Numbered from the stretch's first letter, positions 28,204 to 37,960 are shown. The stretch is DNA of 64,000 nt from Pseudoxanthobacter soli DSM 19599 (GCF_900148505.1 NZ_FRXO01000001.1:620001-684000); one strand, 5' to 3'. Made by a program: numbers and translations. The notes: generated by a model from the sequence alone, not told the origin.

Positions 28204-29223
28204 ATGACGGGCGAACCCATTCTCCGTATCGCCGACCTGACGGTCGAGTTCGCGACCCGGGCCGGTCCGTTCCGGGCCGTCGACCGCGTCTCGCTGGAGG
28301 TGCCGCTCGGCGAAGTCACCGCCATCGTGGGCGAATCCGGCTCCGGCAAGTCGGTGGCGATGCTCGCCGTCATGGGGCTGCTGCCACCCACGGCGACGGT
28401 GACCGCGCGCACGCTGTCGTTCGACGGCAAGGATCTGCGCACGATCTCGCGGCGCGAGCGGCGCCGGATCGTCGGGCGCGATATGGCGATGATCTTTCAG
28501 GAGCCGATGTCGAGCCTGAACCCGTGCTTCACCGTGGGCTTCCAGATCGCCGAGGTGCTGAAGACCCACACCCGGCTCGACCGTGCCGCGCGGCACCGGC
28601 GCTGCGTGGAACTTCTCGGCCTCGTCGGTATTCCGGACCCGGAGCGCCGGCTTTCGGCCTTCCCGCACCAGCTTTCCGGCGGCATGAGCCAGCGCGTGAT
28701 GATCGCCATGGCGCTCGCGGGCGATCCCAAACTTCTGATCGCCGACGAGCCGACCACCGCGCTCGACGTGACGATCCAGGCGCAGATCCTCGATCTGCTG
28801 GCGCGCATCCAGCAGGAGACCGGCATGGCGCTGGTGCTCATTACGCATGACATGGGCGTGGTGGCGGAAACGGCGCATCGCGTCGTGGTGCAATATGCCG
28901 GGCAGCAGGTGGAGACTCAGGAGACCGCCGGGCTGTTCCGCGATCCGCACCACCCCTACACCGCCGCCATGCTCGCCGCCCTGCCCGAGCGGGCGACGGA
29001 ACGGCGGCTGCCGGCGATCCCCGGCACCGTGCCGGGCGCGTTCGACCGGCCGAAGGGCTGCCTGTTCGAACCTCGGTGCGCCTTCGCCTTCGATGCCTGC
29101 CGCCGGGTGGAGCCGGAGCCGGCGAGCCCCGAACTCGGCCGCGCGCGCTGCCTGACCCCGCTCGTCCACGGCGTGCCGCTGCCGCCCACCGTTCCCGCCA
29201 GAAGCGAAGGAGTGCCGGCATGA
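28204..29223 (+). CDS. Peptide ABC transporter ATPase (DppD-like)
   Basis: 339 residues. Walker A GESGSGKS, Q-loop MIFQEPMSSLNP, signature LSGGMSQRVMIAMAL, Walker B LLIADEPTTALDVT, and the H-loop ITHDMGVVAE. The C-terminal oligopeptide extension carries cysteines (GCLFEPRCAFAFDACRRVEP, then ARCL), a pattern that in DppD-type proteins binds an iron-sulfur cluster or stabilises the dimer. Overlaps the next gene by ATGA. Confidence 0.94.
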   Translation: MTGEPILRIADLTVEFATRAGPFRAVDRVSLEVPLGEVTAIVGESGSGKSVAMLAVMGLLPPTATVTARTLSFDGKDLRTISRRERRRIVGRDMAMIFQEPMSSLNPCFTVGFQIAEVLKTHTRLDRAARHRRCVELLGLVGIPDPERRLSAFPHQLSGGMSQRVMIAMALAGDPKLLIADEPTTALDVTIQAQILDLLARIQQETGMALVLITHDMGVVAETAHRVVVQYAGQQVETQETAGLFRDPHHPYTAAMLAALPERATERRLPAIPGTVPGAFDRPKGCLFEPRCAFAFDACRRVEPEPASPELGRARCLTPLVHGVPLPPTVPARSEGVPA

Positions 29224-30224
29224 CCGCGCCGCTGCTCGAAGCCCGCAACCTCGCGCGCACCTATTCGGTGTCGCGCGGGCCATTCCGCCCCGCGGGCGTG
29301 GTGCACGCGCTCGCCGACGCGAGCTTCACGCTGGAGCCCGGCCGCACGCTGGCCGTGGTCGGCGAATCAGGTTCCGGCAAATCGACGCTGGCCCGCCTCG
29401 TCACCATGATCGAGCGGCCCTCCGCCGGCAGCCTGACGATCGACGGCATCGACATCGCCCGAGCGGACAGGGCCACGCTGAAGACGCTGCGCCGCGACGT
29501 GCAGATCGTGTTCCAGAACCCCTACGGCTCGCTCAATCCGCGGCAGACCATCGCCCAGCAGATCGCCGAGCCGCTGGAGATCAACACCGACATGAGCGCG
29601 GCCGACCGGCGCGCCGAGGCGGTGGCGATGCTGGCGAAGGTGGGGCTGCGGCCGGAACACGCCGACCGCTTCCCGCACATGTTCTCCGGCGGGCAGCGCC
29701 AGCGCATCGCCATCGCCCGCGCGGTCATCCTGAAGCCGCGCATCCTCGTGCTAGACGAACCGGTCTCGGCGCTCGACGTCTCGGTGCGCGCGCAGGTGCT
29801 GAACCTGCTCGCCGACCTGCAGGACGAACTCGGCCTCGCCTACCTGTTCGTCAGCCACGACCTCTCGGTGGTGCGCCACATCGCCGACGAGGTGCTGGTG
29901 ATGTATCTCGGCCGCGCCGTGGAGCAGGGCGACAGCGAGGCGATCTTCTCCGCGCCGAAGCACCCCTATACCGAGGCGCTGCTGTCGGCGACGCCTTCGG
30001 CGGACCCGGAGCGGGTGCGCAATCGCATCGTGCTCAAGGGCGAACTGCCCTCGCCGTTCGCGCCGCCGTCCGGATGCGCCTTCAACCCGCGCTGCTGGAA
30101 GCGCGTCGAGCGCTGCGTCGCCGAGCGCCCGCCGCTGGCCGAGATCGCCGGTCGCAAGGCCGCGTGCTGGGTCGCCATGGCGGAAGCCGGGACCAACTCG
30201 CGCGAGGCGGCGGTCCCGGCCTGA
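29220..30224 (+). CDS. Peptide ABC transporter ATPase (DppF-like)
   Basis: 334 residues, second ATPase of the heterodimer. Walker A GESGSGKSTLARLV, Q-loop IVFQNPYGSLNPRQ, signature FSGGQRQRIAIARAV, Walker B ILVLDEPVSALDVSVRAQVLN, H-loop FVSHDLSVV. The C-terminal CAFNPRCWKRVERCVAERPPL has the DppF-type cysteines. ATGA overlap with the preceding gene. Last gene of the operon, followed by a perfect 9-bp hairpin. Confidence 0.94.
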   Translation: MTAPLLEARNLARTYSVSRGPFRPAGVVHALADASFTLEPGRTLAVVGESGSGKSTLARLVTMIERPSAGSLTIDGIDIARADRATLKTLRRDVQIVFQNPYGSLNPRQTIAQQIAEPLEINTDMSAADRRAEAVAMLAKVGLRPEHADRFPHMFSGGQRQRIAIARAVILKPRILVLDEPVSALDVSVRAQVLNLLADLQDELGLAYLFVSHDLSVVRHIADEVLVMYLGRAVEQGDSEAIFSAPKHPYTEALLSATPSADPERVRNRIVLKGELPSPFAPPSGCAFNPRCWKRVERCVAERPPLAEIAGRKAACWVAMAEAGTNSREAAVPA

Positions 30225-30234
30225 ACGTCGGTCT

Positions 30235-30257
30235 CCGGCGGCGGCTCACGCCGCCGG
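30235..30257. terminator. Hairpin after the peptide operon
   Basis: CCGGCGGCG (30235-30243) and CGCCGCCGG (30249-30257), loop GCTCA, 11 bp after the stop. No T-run. It sits between convergent genes and partly recurs downstream: the string CTCACGCCGCCG is repeated at about 30316, where it forms the end of the next gene. Confidence 0.4.
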
Positions 30258-30316
30258 GGCCTGTCTGGGTTCGGCCTGCTTGGGCTCAGGCCAGTTTGGG
30301 GTGGGCCTGCTTGGGC

Positions 30317-31063
30317 TCACGCCGCCGCGGCCTGCGCCTTCGCCTTGCGGGCGAGATCGACCAGCGTCATGTGCAGCGCGTTCGGCGCGGTCGCGGGCTC
30401 GGGGAAGTCGAGGCGCGCGGTGCGCACGCCGTCGGCGGTCATCATGTCGATGCCGTAGGCGTCGGCGCCCGTCATGGTCCAGTCGCCCGCCTCGAGGCCG
30501 AGCAGCACCGTCGCATAGCGCGCGATGGCGTCGCGATGGTCCTCGTTCATGTGCGCCACGGCGCCGGCCTCGTTCTCGGCGAACACGCCGGCGAGCGCGG
30601 GATCGACGAGGACATCGGCCGGCGCGAGGGCGTTGATGCGCCCGAAGCCGGCGACGAGATGCGCCCGCTCCACATCGAGGCGCCAGAAGGCGAAGTCCTT
30701 GAAGGTGGCGTAGCCGGCGGCGGACGGATGGCGGGCGAGGAAGCGGCGACGGGCCAGTTCCACCCCCGCCTCCTCGACGGGACGCAGGTGCCCGAGCAGC
30801 GTGACGCGGGCGCCGGCGAGCGGATCGATTCGGGTGCCGTCGGTGACGAGCAGCGAGGCACGGGCGTCCGCGGCTGCGTTGCGGGTGTGCAGGGCGAGCG
30901 TCGAGATCAGCGTGACCGGCGTTCCATCCGGCAGGGTCGCGACCGAAGCGAGCGAGGCATAGGGCGTCCCGTCCTCCGTCGCCAACGTCGCCAGGCTGCC
31001 GTGGCGCGCGTTGCGAATCAGCGTCCGCGCCGCGAGAGCCGGGATGAAGGCGTCTTCCGTCAT
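30317..31063 (-). CDS. HugZ-like protein (PNPOx split barrel plus DUF2470)
   Basis: 248 residues. Residues 1-~150 form a pyridoxamine-phosphate-oxidase-type split barrel (ARHGSLATLATEDGTPYASLASVATLPDG..., VTLLGHLRPV). Residues ~165-240 are a DUF2470 domain with EAGAVAHMNEDHRDAIARYA. HugZ relatives degrade heme in some pathogens; others bind flavin. The MNEDH histidine is conserved here, but heme oxygenase activity cannot be assumed. The start ATG at 31063 (MTEDAFIP) is supported by the family start. The C-terminal Ala/Lys tail overlaps a short local duplication. Confidence 0.85.
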   Translation of the reverse strand: MTEDAFIPALAARTLIRNARHGSLATLATEDGTPYASLASVATLPDGTPVTLISTLALHTRNAAADARASLLVTDGTRIDPLAGARVTLLGHLRPVEEAGVELARRRFLARHPSAAGYATFKDFAFWRLDVERAHLVAGFGRINALAPADVLVDPALAGVFAENEAGAVAHMNEDHRDAIARYATVLLGLEAGDWTMTGADAYGIDMMTADGVRTARLDFPEPATAPNALHMTLVDLARKAKAQAAAA

Positions 31064-31453
31064 TGTACTATCCTGCCCCTGGAACCCGCCGGCCATGGCG
31101 GCATCGCCGCCCCCCGGCGTGTAAGAAATTGAATTCACTTCGCAATCCGACGCGGAGGCCGACATGGCGAACGTATCTTGCGCAAAAGCCGCAGGCGCGG
31201 CGGCGCATGGTCCCGCTTGCCGCCGACGGTCGATCCGGAAAGACAGGCGGGACGCCGGGTTATAGCCACAACTGCGAGGCATTTGCAAAACGAGAATTTA
31301 CACGGCTTCCCGGGAAAAACCGTTTTGCCTGTCATATGATCTGGCAGGAATCGTGCTTGCACTGATCGGGGTTACACCCGGACAATCATCGCGGAACGGC
31401 ATCGACGGTCCGGACGCCGACCGCACCTCCACTGGACCGACAGGCAGAGCGAC
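31064..31453. other. Intergenic, divergent promoter region
   Basis: 390 bp between the HugZ-like and DUF2934 genes. The middle (31270-31350) is notably AT-richer than the genes, with TTTACA, TTTTGCC and CATATGAT strings suitable for promoters, but I cannot choose a pair with good spacing. No gene or repeat seen. Confidence 0.4.
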
Positions 31454-31843
31454 ATGACCAAGAACGCCATCGATGAGGACCAGGTCCGGGCGATCGCACA
31501 CGCGATCTGGATCGAGGAAGGCATGCCCGACGGCCGGTCGGAAGCGCACTGGTTCCTCGCGGTCGAGCGCTTCACCGCCGACGCGGCGAAGCCCGCCAAG
31601 GCGCCGCGCGCCGCGAAGCCGGCCGCCGCCGAGAAGCCCGCAGCGAAGACGCCCGCTGCCAAGAAGCCCGCTGCGCGCGCCAAGGCCTCCCCGGCCGCGA
31701 CGCCGGCTCTGACGGCCCCCGAAGCGCCCGCCGCCGCCGAGCCTGTCAAGGCCGAGCCCGAAGCCGTCGCCGCCAAAACGCCGGAGCCCGCCGTGACGAA
31801 GGCGCCCGCCAAGACCCGCCGGACCGCCAAGCCGAAAGCCTGA
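31454..31843 (+). CDS. DUF2934 protein with histone H1-like Lys/Ala/Pro tail
   Basis: 129 residues. The first ~40 residues match the DUF2934 motif (VRAIAHAIWIEEGMPDGRSEAHWFLAVERF), a short helical domain common in Hyphomicrobiales and of unknown function. The remaining ~85 residues are almost only Ala, Lys, Pro, Thr and Glu, with AAKP/KTPA-type repeats like bacterial histone H1 homologues and AlgP. The tail could bind DNA or RNA. No partner is obvious in the neighbourhood. The function is unknown. Confidence 0.85.
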   Translation: MTKNAIDEDQVRAIAHAIWIEEGMPDGRSEAHWFLAVERFTADAAKPAKAPRAAKPAAAEKPAAKTPAAKKPAARAKASPAATPALTAPEAPAAAEPVKAEPEAVAAKTPEPAVTKAPAKTRRTAKPKA

Positions 31844-32382
31844 TCCGCCGCCTTCGTGCCTCAAGGTCTCCCCGCGCGGACGTTCGGCCGCGCCGGGATG
31901 GCGCTCGCGGTTCGCGACGTGTCGGTCCTGCCGGCCGGCGCGATGAGACGCGCAGCGACGCAACGGTGCGCCGGACCTCGCCGAGCGGACGACCCGCCTT
32001 CCCGCCTCGCGTCAGGAACTGCCGGTCCGCCGGCCGCGCAGGCCAAGCCGGCCGTCTCACACCTCACGTCCGCCGCTCTCTCCCATCGTCGATCGTGTGA
32101 CTTGCTGGAAGCACCCCCATCCCTGCCGGAAGCGACCCTCGTCTCTGCCGGAGCCGCGGGCTTTCCCGGCCGGACCGGGCATGACGGTCGGCGAAGCCCG
32201 TCGGCCTCGGTGGCGCAGGATGTCTTTCGTCGACGACGCCATGCCCGCGCCATGTCTTCCGTCGACAGGCCGCGGCATTTCTGGAACATAGGTTGGGGAT
32301 GAGGCGTCGGTGCCCGCGGGTGCCGAAAGCCGGATGCGAACACCCAAGACGAGCCTGCAGCTTGCGAAAGAGGGATTTCACC
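31844..32382. other. Intergenic region upstream of the TrpXYZ-type operon
   Basis: 539 bp without a convincing gene. Small open frames here lack ribosome sites and family resemblance. TGTCTTTCGTCGAC (about 32220) and TGTCTTCCGTCGAC (about 32253) form an imperfect direct repeat. The promoter of the downstream operon is expected here. A strong ribosome site (AAAGAGGGA) ends the region. Confidence 0.4.
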
Positions 32383-33459
32383 ATGCCGCTCACGACGACG
32401 TTCACCGCGACCGGGCACTTCCGTCGGTCCGCCGCCGCCACCGCGCGGGCGGAAGCCGGGAACGCCGCCCGCCCTCTGATGCCGCGCCTCGCCGCTGCGG
32501 CCGGCGTCGCGGCGCTCGCCTTTGCGTCCCTGATGGCGACGTCGCCGATCGCGGCCCGCGCCGACGACCTGCCGCTGGTCGCCGTGACGGCCATCGTCGA
32601 GCACCCGGCTCTCGATGCCGCCCGTGACGGCGTGCGCGATGCGCTGAAGGATGCCGGCTACGAGGACGGCAAGACGATCCGCTTCGTCTACGAATCCGCC
32701 CAGGGCAACCCGGCGACCGCCGTGCAGATCGCCCGCAAGTTCGTCGGGGAGAACCCGGCGGTGATCGTGCCGATCGCGACGCCCTCCGCCCAGGCCGTCG
32801 CGAGCGCGACGCAGGACATTCCGGTCGTGTTCACGGCGGTGTCCGATCCCGTCGGCGCCGGGCTGATCGAGAGCCTCGGCAAGCCGGGCGCCAACATCAC
32901 CGGCGTCTCGGACTTCTCGCCGCTCGGCGATCAGGTCGCGCTCATCAAGCAGATCACGCCGAACGTGAAGACGGTCGGCATCATCTACAATCCCGGCGAG
33001 GCCAATTCGGTCGCGCTGGTCTCGGCCTTCAAGGGCGTGGCGGAGGATGCGGGGCTGAAGGTGGTGGAATCGACGGCCAACAACTCCTCGTCCGTGCAGC
33101 AGGCCGCCCGCGCCCTCGTCGGCAAGGTCGACGCCATCTACGTCCCGACCGACAACACCGTGGTCTCCGCGCTTGAATCGGCCGTGCAGGTCGCCCAGGA
33201 AGCGCAGATCCCGCTCTATGCCGGCGACACCGATTCCGTGCCGCGCGGCGCCATCGCCGCCGTCGGCTTCAACTATTACGATGTCGGCCGCCAGACCGGC
33301 GAGATGGTGGTGGAAGTGCTCGGCGGGCAGAAGCCCAGCAAGATCCCCGCGATCGTCGCCAAGGGCACCAATCTCGTGGTCAATCCCGGCGCCGCCGAGA
33401 AGTACGGCGTGACCATTCCGGCCGACGTCGTCGCCAAGGCGACCAAGGTGGTGCAGTAA
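32383..33459 (+). CDS. ABC transporter substrate-binding protein (ABC_sub_bind / TrpX-like)
   Basis: 358 residues. The mature protein starts near DDLPLVAVTAIVEHPALDAARDGVRDALKDAGY, the hallmark of the ABC_sub_bind family. Members include TrpX, predicted from T-box regulation in Firmicutes to bind tryptophan or related compounds. The signal peptide lies unusually far in: a 32-residue basic/alanine stretch precedes MPRLAAAAGVAALAFASL. The AAAGAGGGA site supports the start at 32383. A start at 32479 would give a normal signal peptide. It is the first gene of a three-gene operon with matching permease and ATPase. The substrate here is inferred only from the family. Confidence 0.9.
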   Translation: MPLTTTFTATGHFRRSAAATARAEAGNAARPLMPRLAAAAGVAALAFASLMATSPIAARADDLPLVAVTAIVEHPALDAARDGVRDALKDAGYEDGKTIRFVYESAQGNPATAVQIARKFVGENPAVIVPIATPSAQAVASATQDIPVVFTAVSDPVGAGLIESLGKPGANITGVSDFSPLGDQVALIKQITPNVKTVGIIYNPGEANSVALVSAFKGVAEDAGLKVVESTANNSSSVQQAARALVGKVDAIYVPTDNTVVSALESAVQVAQEAQIPLYAGDTDSVPRGAIAAVGFNYYDVGRQTGEMVVEVLGGQKPSKIPAIVAKGTNLVVNPGAAEKYGVTIPADVVAKATKVVQ

Positions 33460-33572
33460 TCCGCGGACATCCGCGACGGGGCTGGCTGTTGCCAGTCCCT
33501 GCTCGCTCCCCGGACCTTGTCCGCTATCCAGACCCGGCCGCTCCCGCAGCGCCGGGTCTGTTCGTTTAGCCG

Positions 33573-33680
33573 GGAATGTGCTTTAGAACGGCTTGCGTCC
33601 GGGTCTCCGGCCCGGACGCGAGACGCCCTGTTCAAGCCCGTGTTCAAGCCTTTGAATCTGGAGCGTTTGCCCGTTCGCGG
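33573..33680 (+). repeat. Dispersed palindromic repeat, degenerate copy
   Basis: This segment shares GTGCTTTAG-like ends and CTTTGAATCTGGAGCG with the copies near 20.3 kb. Its first palindrome is replaced by another strong one, GCGTCCGGG (33595-33603) / CCCGGACGC (33611-33619). It lies in the 322-bp gap between the binding-protein and permease genes, where it could lower permease expression. Confidence 0.4.
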
Positions 33681-33781
33681 TTGAACCCGCGCGGCGGCGC
33701 GGCGCGACAGAGGCGCGATCCGGCCGATCCCGGGATCGACGGATTGCCGCGGACCGCAGCACCGTGCGGCCTGGAGCCTCC

Positions 33782-34666
33782 ATGTCCCTGATTGCAATCC
33801 TCGGCAGTGTCGAGCTCGGCCTCGTCTATGCCTTCGTCGCCCTCGGTGTCTATTTCTCGTTCCGGGTGCTCGACTTTCCCGACCTGACCGTCGACGGCTC
33901 GTTCCCGCTCGGCGCGGCGACTTCCGCCGTGCTGATCCTGGCGGGCGTCAATCCCTGGCTCGCCACGCTGGCGGCGATGGCGGCGGCGGCGGCGGCGGGT
34001 CTCGTCACCGCATTCCTCAATATCCGCTTCAAGATCCTGAACCTGCTCGCCTCGATCCTGACGATGATCGCGCTGTTCTCGATCAATCTGCGCGTCATGG
34101 GCCGGCCGAACGTCGCGCTCATCAATGCCGAGACGGTGCTGACGCCGTTCCGCGGCCTGTTCGGCCTGCGCGATTACTGGGTGCGGCCGATGATGCTGGC
34201 CGTGCTGGTCGCCATCGCCGTGGTGCTGATCGCCCGGTTCCTCGCCAGCGATTTCGGCCTCGCGATGCGCGCCACCGGCGCCAACGCCCGCATGGCCCGC
34301 GCCCAGGGCGTTTCCACCGATGCCCACATCTATGTCGGCATGGCGCTGTCGAACGCCCTCGTCGGGCTCGCCGGCGCGCTGTTCGCGCAGATCAACGGCT
34401 TTGCCGACGTCACGGTCGGCGTGGGCACCATCGTCGTCGGCCTCGCGGCGGTGATCGTCGGCGAGACGCTCATTCCGACCCGCACGCTGTGGCTGGCGCT
34501 GACCGCCTGCGTGCTCGGCTCCGTCGTCTACCGCATCTGCATCCAGCTGGCGCTCTCCGCCGATTCCATCGGCCTCCAGGCCTCGGACCTCAACCTCGTG
34601 ACCGCCGTGCTCGTCGCCGTCGCGCTGGTGCTGCCGCGCCTCAAAAAGTCCGGGAGGACCGCATGA
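33782..34666 (+). CDS. ABC transporter permease (TrpY-like)
   Basis: 294 residues, about eight hydrophobic segments, of the branched-chain-amino-acid-type permease family used with ABC_sub_bind proteins. Conserved: FRVLDFPDLTVDGSFPLGAA, LLASILTMIALFSINLRVMGRPN and the cytoplasmic-loop LAMRATGANARMARAQGVSTD. The start ATG at 33782 is preferred to an upstream in-frame codon at 33764. Its stop overlaps the ATPase start (ATGA). Confidence 0.9.
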   Translation: MSLIAILGSVELGLVYAFVALGVYFSFRVLDFPDLTVDGSFPLGAATSAVLILAGVNPWLATLAAMAAAAAAGLVTAFLNIRFKILNLLASILTMIALFSINLRVMGRPNVALINAETVLTPFRGLFGLRDYWVRPMMLAVLVAIAVVLIARFLASDFGLAMRATGANARMARAQGVSTDAHIYVGMALSNALVGLAGALFAQINGFADVTVGVGTIVVGLAAVIVGETLIPTRTLWLALTACVLGSVVYRICIQLALSADSIGLQASDLNLVTAVLVAVALVLPRLKKSGRTA

Positions 34667-35457
34667 TCCGCGTCGAAGATCTCGGCATCACCTTCGGCCG
34701 CGGCACGCCGCTGGAGAAGCGCGCGCTCGACCATGTCGACCTCGCCATCGCCGACGGCACGTTCGTCACGGTGATCGGCTCGAACGGGGCCGGCAAGTCC
34801 ACCCTGCTCGGCGCGCTCGCGGGCGACGTGCAGGCGACGCGCGGACGGGTGCTGATCGGCGACACCGACGTGACGCGCTGGTCGACGACCCGCCGCGCCG
34901 CGCTGGTCGCCCGCGTGTTCCAGGACCCCCTCGCCGGCTCCTGCGCCGATCTCACCATCGAGGAGAACATGGCGCTCGCCGCCGGCCGCGGCAGCCGGCG
35001 CGGCCTCGGCCACGCGCTGACGGGAGCCCGCCACGCCGCGTTCGTCGAACGCATCGCCTCGCTCGGCCTCGGGCTCGAAAACCGGCTGAAGGACCGCATG
35101 GGCCTTCTTTCCGGCGGCCAGCGTCAGGCGCTGTCGCTCGTCATGGCGACGCTCGCGCCTTCGAAGGTGCTGCTGCTCGACGAGCACACCGCCGCGCTCG
35201 ATCCGCACATGGCCGATTTCGTGCTGGACCTCACCGCCCGCCTCGTCGCGGAGCATCGCCTGACGACGCTGATGGTGACGCATTCGATGAAGCAGGCGCT
35301 TTCCGTCGGCCAGCGCACGATCATGCTCCACGAGGGCAATATCGTGCTGGACGTGTCCGGCACGGAGCGCGCCGGGCTCGGCGTCGACGATCTCGTCGCG
35401 ATGTTCCGCAAGGTGCGCGGCCAGGAGATCGAGGACGACGCCCTGCTGATGGACTGA
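34663..35457 (+). CDS. ABC transporter ATP-binding protein (TrpZ-like)
   Basis: 264 residues. Walker A GSNGAGKSTLL, Q-loop RVFQDPLAGSCADLTIEENMALA, signature LLSGGQRQALSLVMA, Walker B KVLLLDEHTAALDP, H-loop MVTHSMKQAL. The Glu-His in place of Glu-Pro after Walker B and the DPLAGS/TIEEN segment are typical of the ATPases paired with ABC_sub_bind systems. ATGA overlap with the permease; sfsA follows after 6 nt. Confidence 0.92.
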   Translation: MIRVEDLGITFGRGTPLEKRALDHVDLAIADGTFVTVIGSNGAGKSTLLGALAGDVQATRGRVLIGDTDVTRWSTTRRAALVARVFQDPLAGSCADLTIEENMALAAGRGSRRGLGHALTGARHAAFVERIASLGLGLENRLKDRMGLLSGGQRQALSLVMATLAPSKVLLLDEHTAALDPHMADFVLDLTARLVAEHRLTTLMVTHSMKQALSVGQRTIMLHEGNIVLDVSGTERAGLGVDDLVAMFRKVRGQEIEDDALLMD

Positions 35458-35463
35458 GCCGCC

Positions 35464-36162
35464 GTGCGCTTCGCCACCCCGCTGATCGAAGGCCGCCTGG
35501 TCAGGCGCTACAAGCGCTTCCTCGCCGACGTCGCGTTCGAGGACGGCCGCGTCGAGACCGTGCATTGCCCCAATCCCGGCGCGATGACCGGGCTCGCGAT
35601 CCCGGACGGGCGCGTGTTCGTGTCGCGCTCGCCCAACCTGAAGCGCAAGCTGCCGCTGACGCTGGAACTGGTGGAAGCGGACGGCGTGCTCGTCGGCATC
35701 AACACCGCGCACCCGAACGGGCTCGTCGCGGAGGCGATCGTGGACGGAACCATCGCCCCGCTCGCGGGCTATGCGCGGCTGCGCCGCGAGGTCGCCTACG
35801 GCGAGGCGAGCCGGGTCGACATCGTGCTCGAGGACGACGCCCGGCCGCGCGCCTATGTCGAGGTCAAGAACGTGCACCTGATGCGGCGGCCGGGACTGGC
35901 GGAATTTCCCGATTCGGTGACCGCGCGCGGCGCGCGCCACCTCGCGGAGCTCGCCGCCATGTGCGCGCTCGGCCACCGCGCCGTGATGGTGTTCCTGATC
36001 CAGCGGCCGGATGCGGAGCGTTTCGCCCTCGCCGCCGACATCGATCCGGCCTACGCGGCCGCCTTCGAGACCGCCCGCAAGGCGGGCGTGGAGGCGCTCG
36101 TTTACGGCTGCACCATCTCGACCGAGGCGATTTCCGTCACCGGCCCGGTCGCTTTCGCCTGA
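35464..36162 (+). CDS. sfsA: SfsA family DNA-binding/nuclease-like protein
   Basis: 232 residues with a GTG start 6 nt after the ABC ATPase stop, so probably read-through transcribed. SfsA signature: [45 protein letters not shown] (D-ExK nuclease-like core) and [17 protein letters not shown]. coli SfsA affects maltose metabolism and binds DNA; the fold has an OB domain and a PD-(D/E)XK-like domain. The true biochemical role is unsettled. Confidence 0.95.
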   Translation: MRFATPLIEGRLVRRYKRFLADVAFEDGRVETVHCPNPGAMTGLAIPDGRVFVSRSPNLKRKLPLTLELVEADGVLVGINTAHPNGLVAEAIVDGTIAPLAGYARLRREVAYGEASRVDIVLEDDARPRAYVEVKNVHLMRRPGLAEFPDSVTARGARHLAELAAMCALGHRAVMVFLIQRPDAERFALAADIDPAYAAAFETARKAGVEALVYGCTISTEAISVTGPVAFA

Positions 36163-36331
36163 ACAGGGCCCCACGGCCCAATTGGCGATTGCGAACGGCG
36201 ATGAACTGGCGTTCAAAAGACCCTATATGTGGCGCAACGCTCGCAATGGACGCGCTTTCCTCCCAGCCGGGGCCCGCCGGTCAACCCGACGCCGGCCCCG
36301 TGGCGGTGCGACGCCCGCAAGGAACGGTACG

Positions 36332-37162
36332 ATGGTGACATATGTGGATGGGGCGACCGCCCCGTTGAAGAACAACGGACAGATCCGGCTTTACGACGCG
36401 ACCGCGTTCGACGGAATGCGCAAGGCGGGGCAGCTCACCGCGCGCTGCCTCGACGCACTCGACGACTTCGTCAAGCCGGGCGTGACCACCGACGCCATCG
36501 ACGCCTTCGTCTACGATTTCGGCATCGCCAACGACGCGATCCCGGCGACCCTGTTCTACAAGGGCTATCGCCGCTCGACCTGCACCTCGATCAACCACGT
36601 CGTCTGCCACGGCATTCCCAACGAGAAGCCGCTGCGGGAAGGCGACATCGTCAATATCGACGTGACCTACATCGTCGACGGCTGGCACGGCGATTCGAGC
36701 CGGATGTATCCAGTCGGCGACGTCCGGCGCGCGGCCGAGCGCCTGATCGAGGTGACGCACGAATCGCTGATGCGCGGCATCGCCGCCGTGAAGCCCGGCG
36801 CCACCACCGGCGATATCGGCCACGCCATCCAGACCTATGTCGAGGCCGAGCGCTGCTCCGTGGTGCAGGATTTCTGCGGCCATGGCCTCGGCCGGCTGTT
36901 CCACGACGTGCCGAACATCCTGCACTACGGCCGGCCGGGCGAAGGCGTCGAACTGAAGCCCGGCATGCTGTTCACCATCGAGCCGATGGTCAATCTCGGC
37001 CGGCCGCATGTGAAGGTGCTGTCGGACGGCTGGACCGCCGTCACCCGCGACCGCTCCCTCTCCGCGCAGTGCGAGCACAGCATCGGGGTGACAGAGACCG
37101 GGTGCGAGATCTTCACCGCGTCGCCGGGCGGCCTGTTCACGCCCCGTTCGCTGCGCGGCTGA
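36332..37162 (+). CDS. map: Type I methionine aminopeptidase
   Basis: 276 residues. It removes the initiator Met from new proteins. Metal ligands: Asp in [19 protein letters not shown] (D-x10-D), His in [13 protein letters not shown], Glu in TIEPMV, Glu in [11 protein letters not shown]. The start at 36332 follows AAGGAA. The ~25-residue N-terminal extension is ordinary for alphaproteobacterial type I enzymes. It is relevant to Anbu at 41.75 kb, whose active Thr2 requires Met removal. radC follows 17 nt later. Confidence 0.95.
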   Translation: MVTYVDGATAPLKNNGQIRLYDATAFDGMRKAGQLTARCLDALDDFVKPGVTTDAIDAFVYDFGIANDAIPATLFYKGYRRSTCTSINHVVCHGIPNEKPLREGDIVNIDVTYIVDGWHGDSSRMYPVGDVRRAAERLIEVTHESLMRGIAAVKPGATTGDIGHAIQTYVEAERCSVVQDFCGHGLGRLFHDVPNILHYGRPGEGVELKPGMLFTIEPMVNLGRPHVKVLSDGWTAVTRDRSLSAQCEHSIGVTETGCEIFTASPGGLFTPRSLRG

Positions 37163-37179
37163 GACGCGGGAGAGCGCCG

Positions 37180-37932
37180 ATGGCCGGAGACGACGCCGGA
37201 CCCCCCGCCGGCCCGCCGGCCTCGGGCTTCGCCGACGCCACGCGAAAGATCGACCCGCGCAAGGGGGACGCGGAGGGGCACCGCGAGCGCTTGCGCGCGC
37301 GGTTCCAGACCACCGGCGCGGACGGCCTCGCCGACTACGAGCTGCTCGAAATCGTGCTGTTCCGCTCGATCCCCAGGCGCGACACGAAGCCGCTCGCCAA
37401 AAGGCTGATCCAGCGCTTCGGATCGTTCGCGGAAGTGCTGTCCGCTCCCCACGCACAATTGATCGAAGTAGAAGGCGTCGGGGATGCCACAGCGACGGAC
37501 CTGAAAATCGTGCTCGCCGCGGCCCAGCGCCTGACGCGCGGCAAGGTCAGAGGCAGACCTGTCCTCTCATCGTGGAGCGAAGTTCTGGACTATTGCCGCG
37601 CGGCGATGGCTTTTGCTGAAAAGGAGCAGTTCCGGATCCTTTTCCTCGACAAGAAGAACGCGCTGATCGCCGATGAACTTCAACAGACCGGGACAGTCGA
37701 TCATACGCCGGTCTATCCGCGGGAAGTCGTCAAACGAGCACTCGAACTCTCCGCAACCGCGCTGATCCTCGTCCACAACCACCCCTCCGGCGACCCCACG
37801 CCGTCGAGGGCAGATATTCAGATGACGCGACAGATCGCCGATATCGCCAAGCCTTTGGGCATTCTGGTGCACGATCATATTATTGTCGGGCGCGACGGTC
37901 ACACCAGCATGAAGGCGCTCAAGTTTTTCTGA
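37180..37932 (+). CDS. radC: RadC/YsdF-family JAB-domain protein
   Basis: 250 residues. The N-terminal helix-hairpin-helix region ([38 protein letters not shown]) is followed by an MPN+/JAB domain with the metal motif [16 protein letters not shown] and an upstream Glu. The old link to DNA repair has been questioned; the JAB fold suggests a metalloprotease- or nuclease-like activity. The order map-radC is common in Hyphomicrobiales. A palindrome follows the stop by 29 bp. Confidence 0.95.
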   Translation: MAGDDAGPPAGPPASGFADATRKIDPRKGDAEGHRERLRARFQTTGADGLADYELLEIVLFRSIPRRDTKPLAKRLIQRFGSFAEVLSAPHAQLIEVEGVGDATATDLKIVLAAAQRLTRGKVRGRPVLSSWSEVLDYCRAAMAFAEKEQFRILFLDKKNALIADELQQTGTVDHTPVYPREVVKRALELSATALILVHNHPSGDPTPSRADIQMTRQIADIAKPLGILVHDHIIVGRDGHTSMKALKFF

Positions 37933-37960
37933 AATACTGTGATGCGGATCTCTTTTGAAC

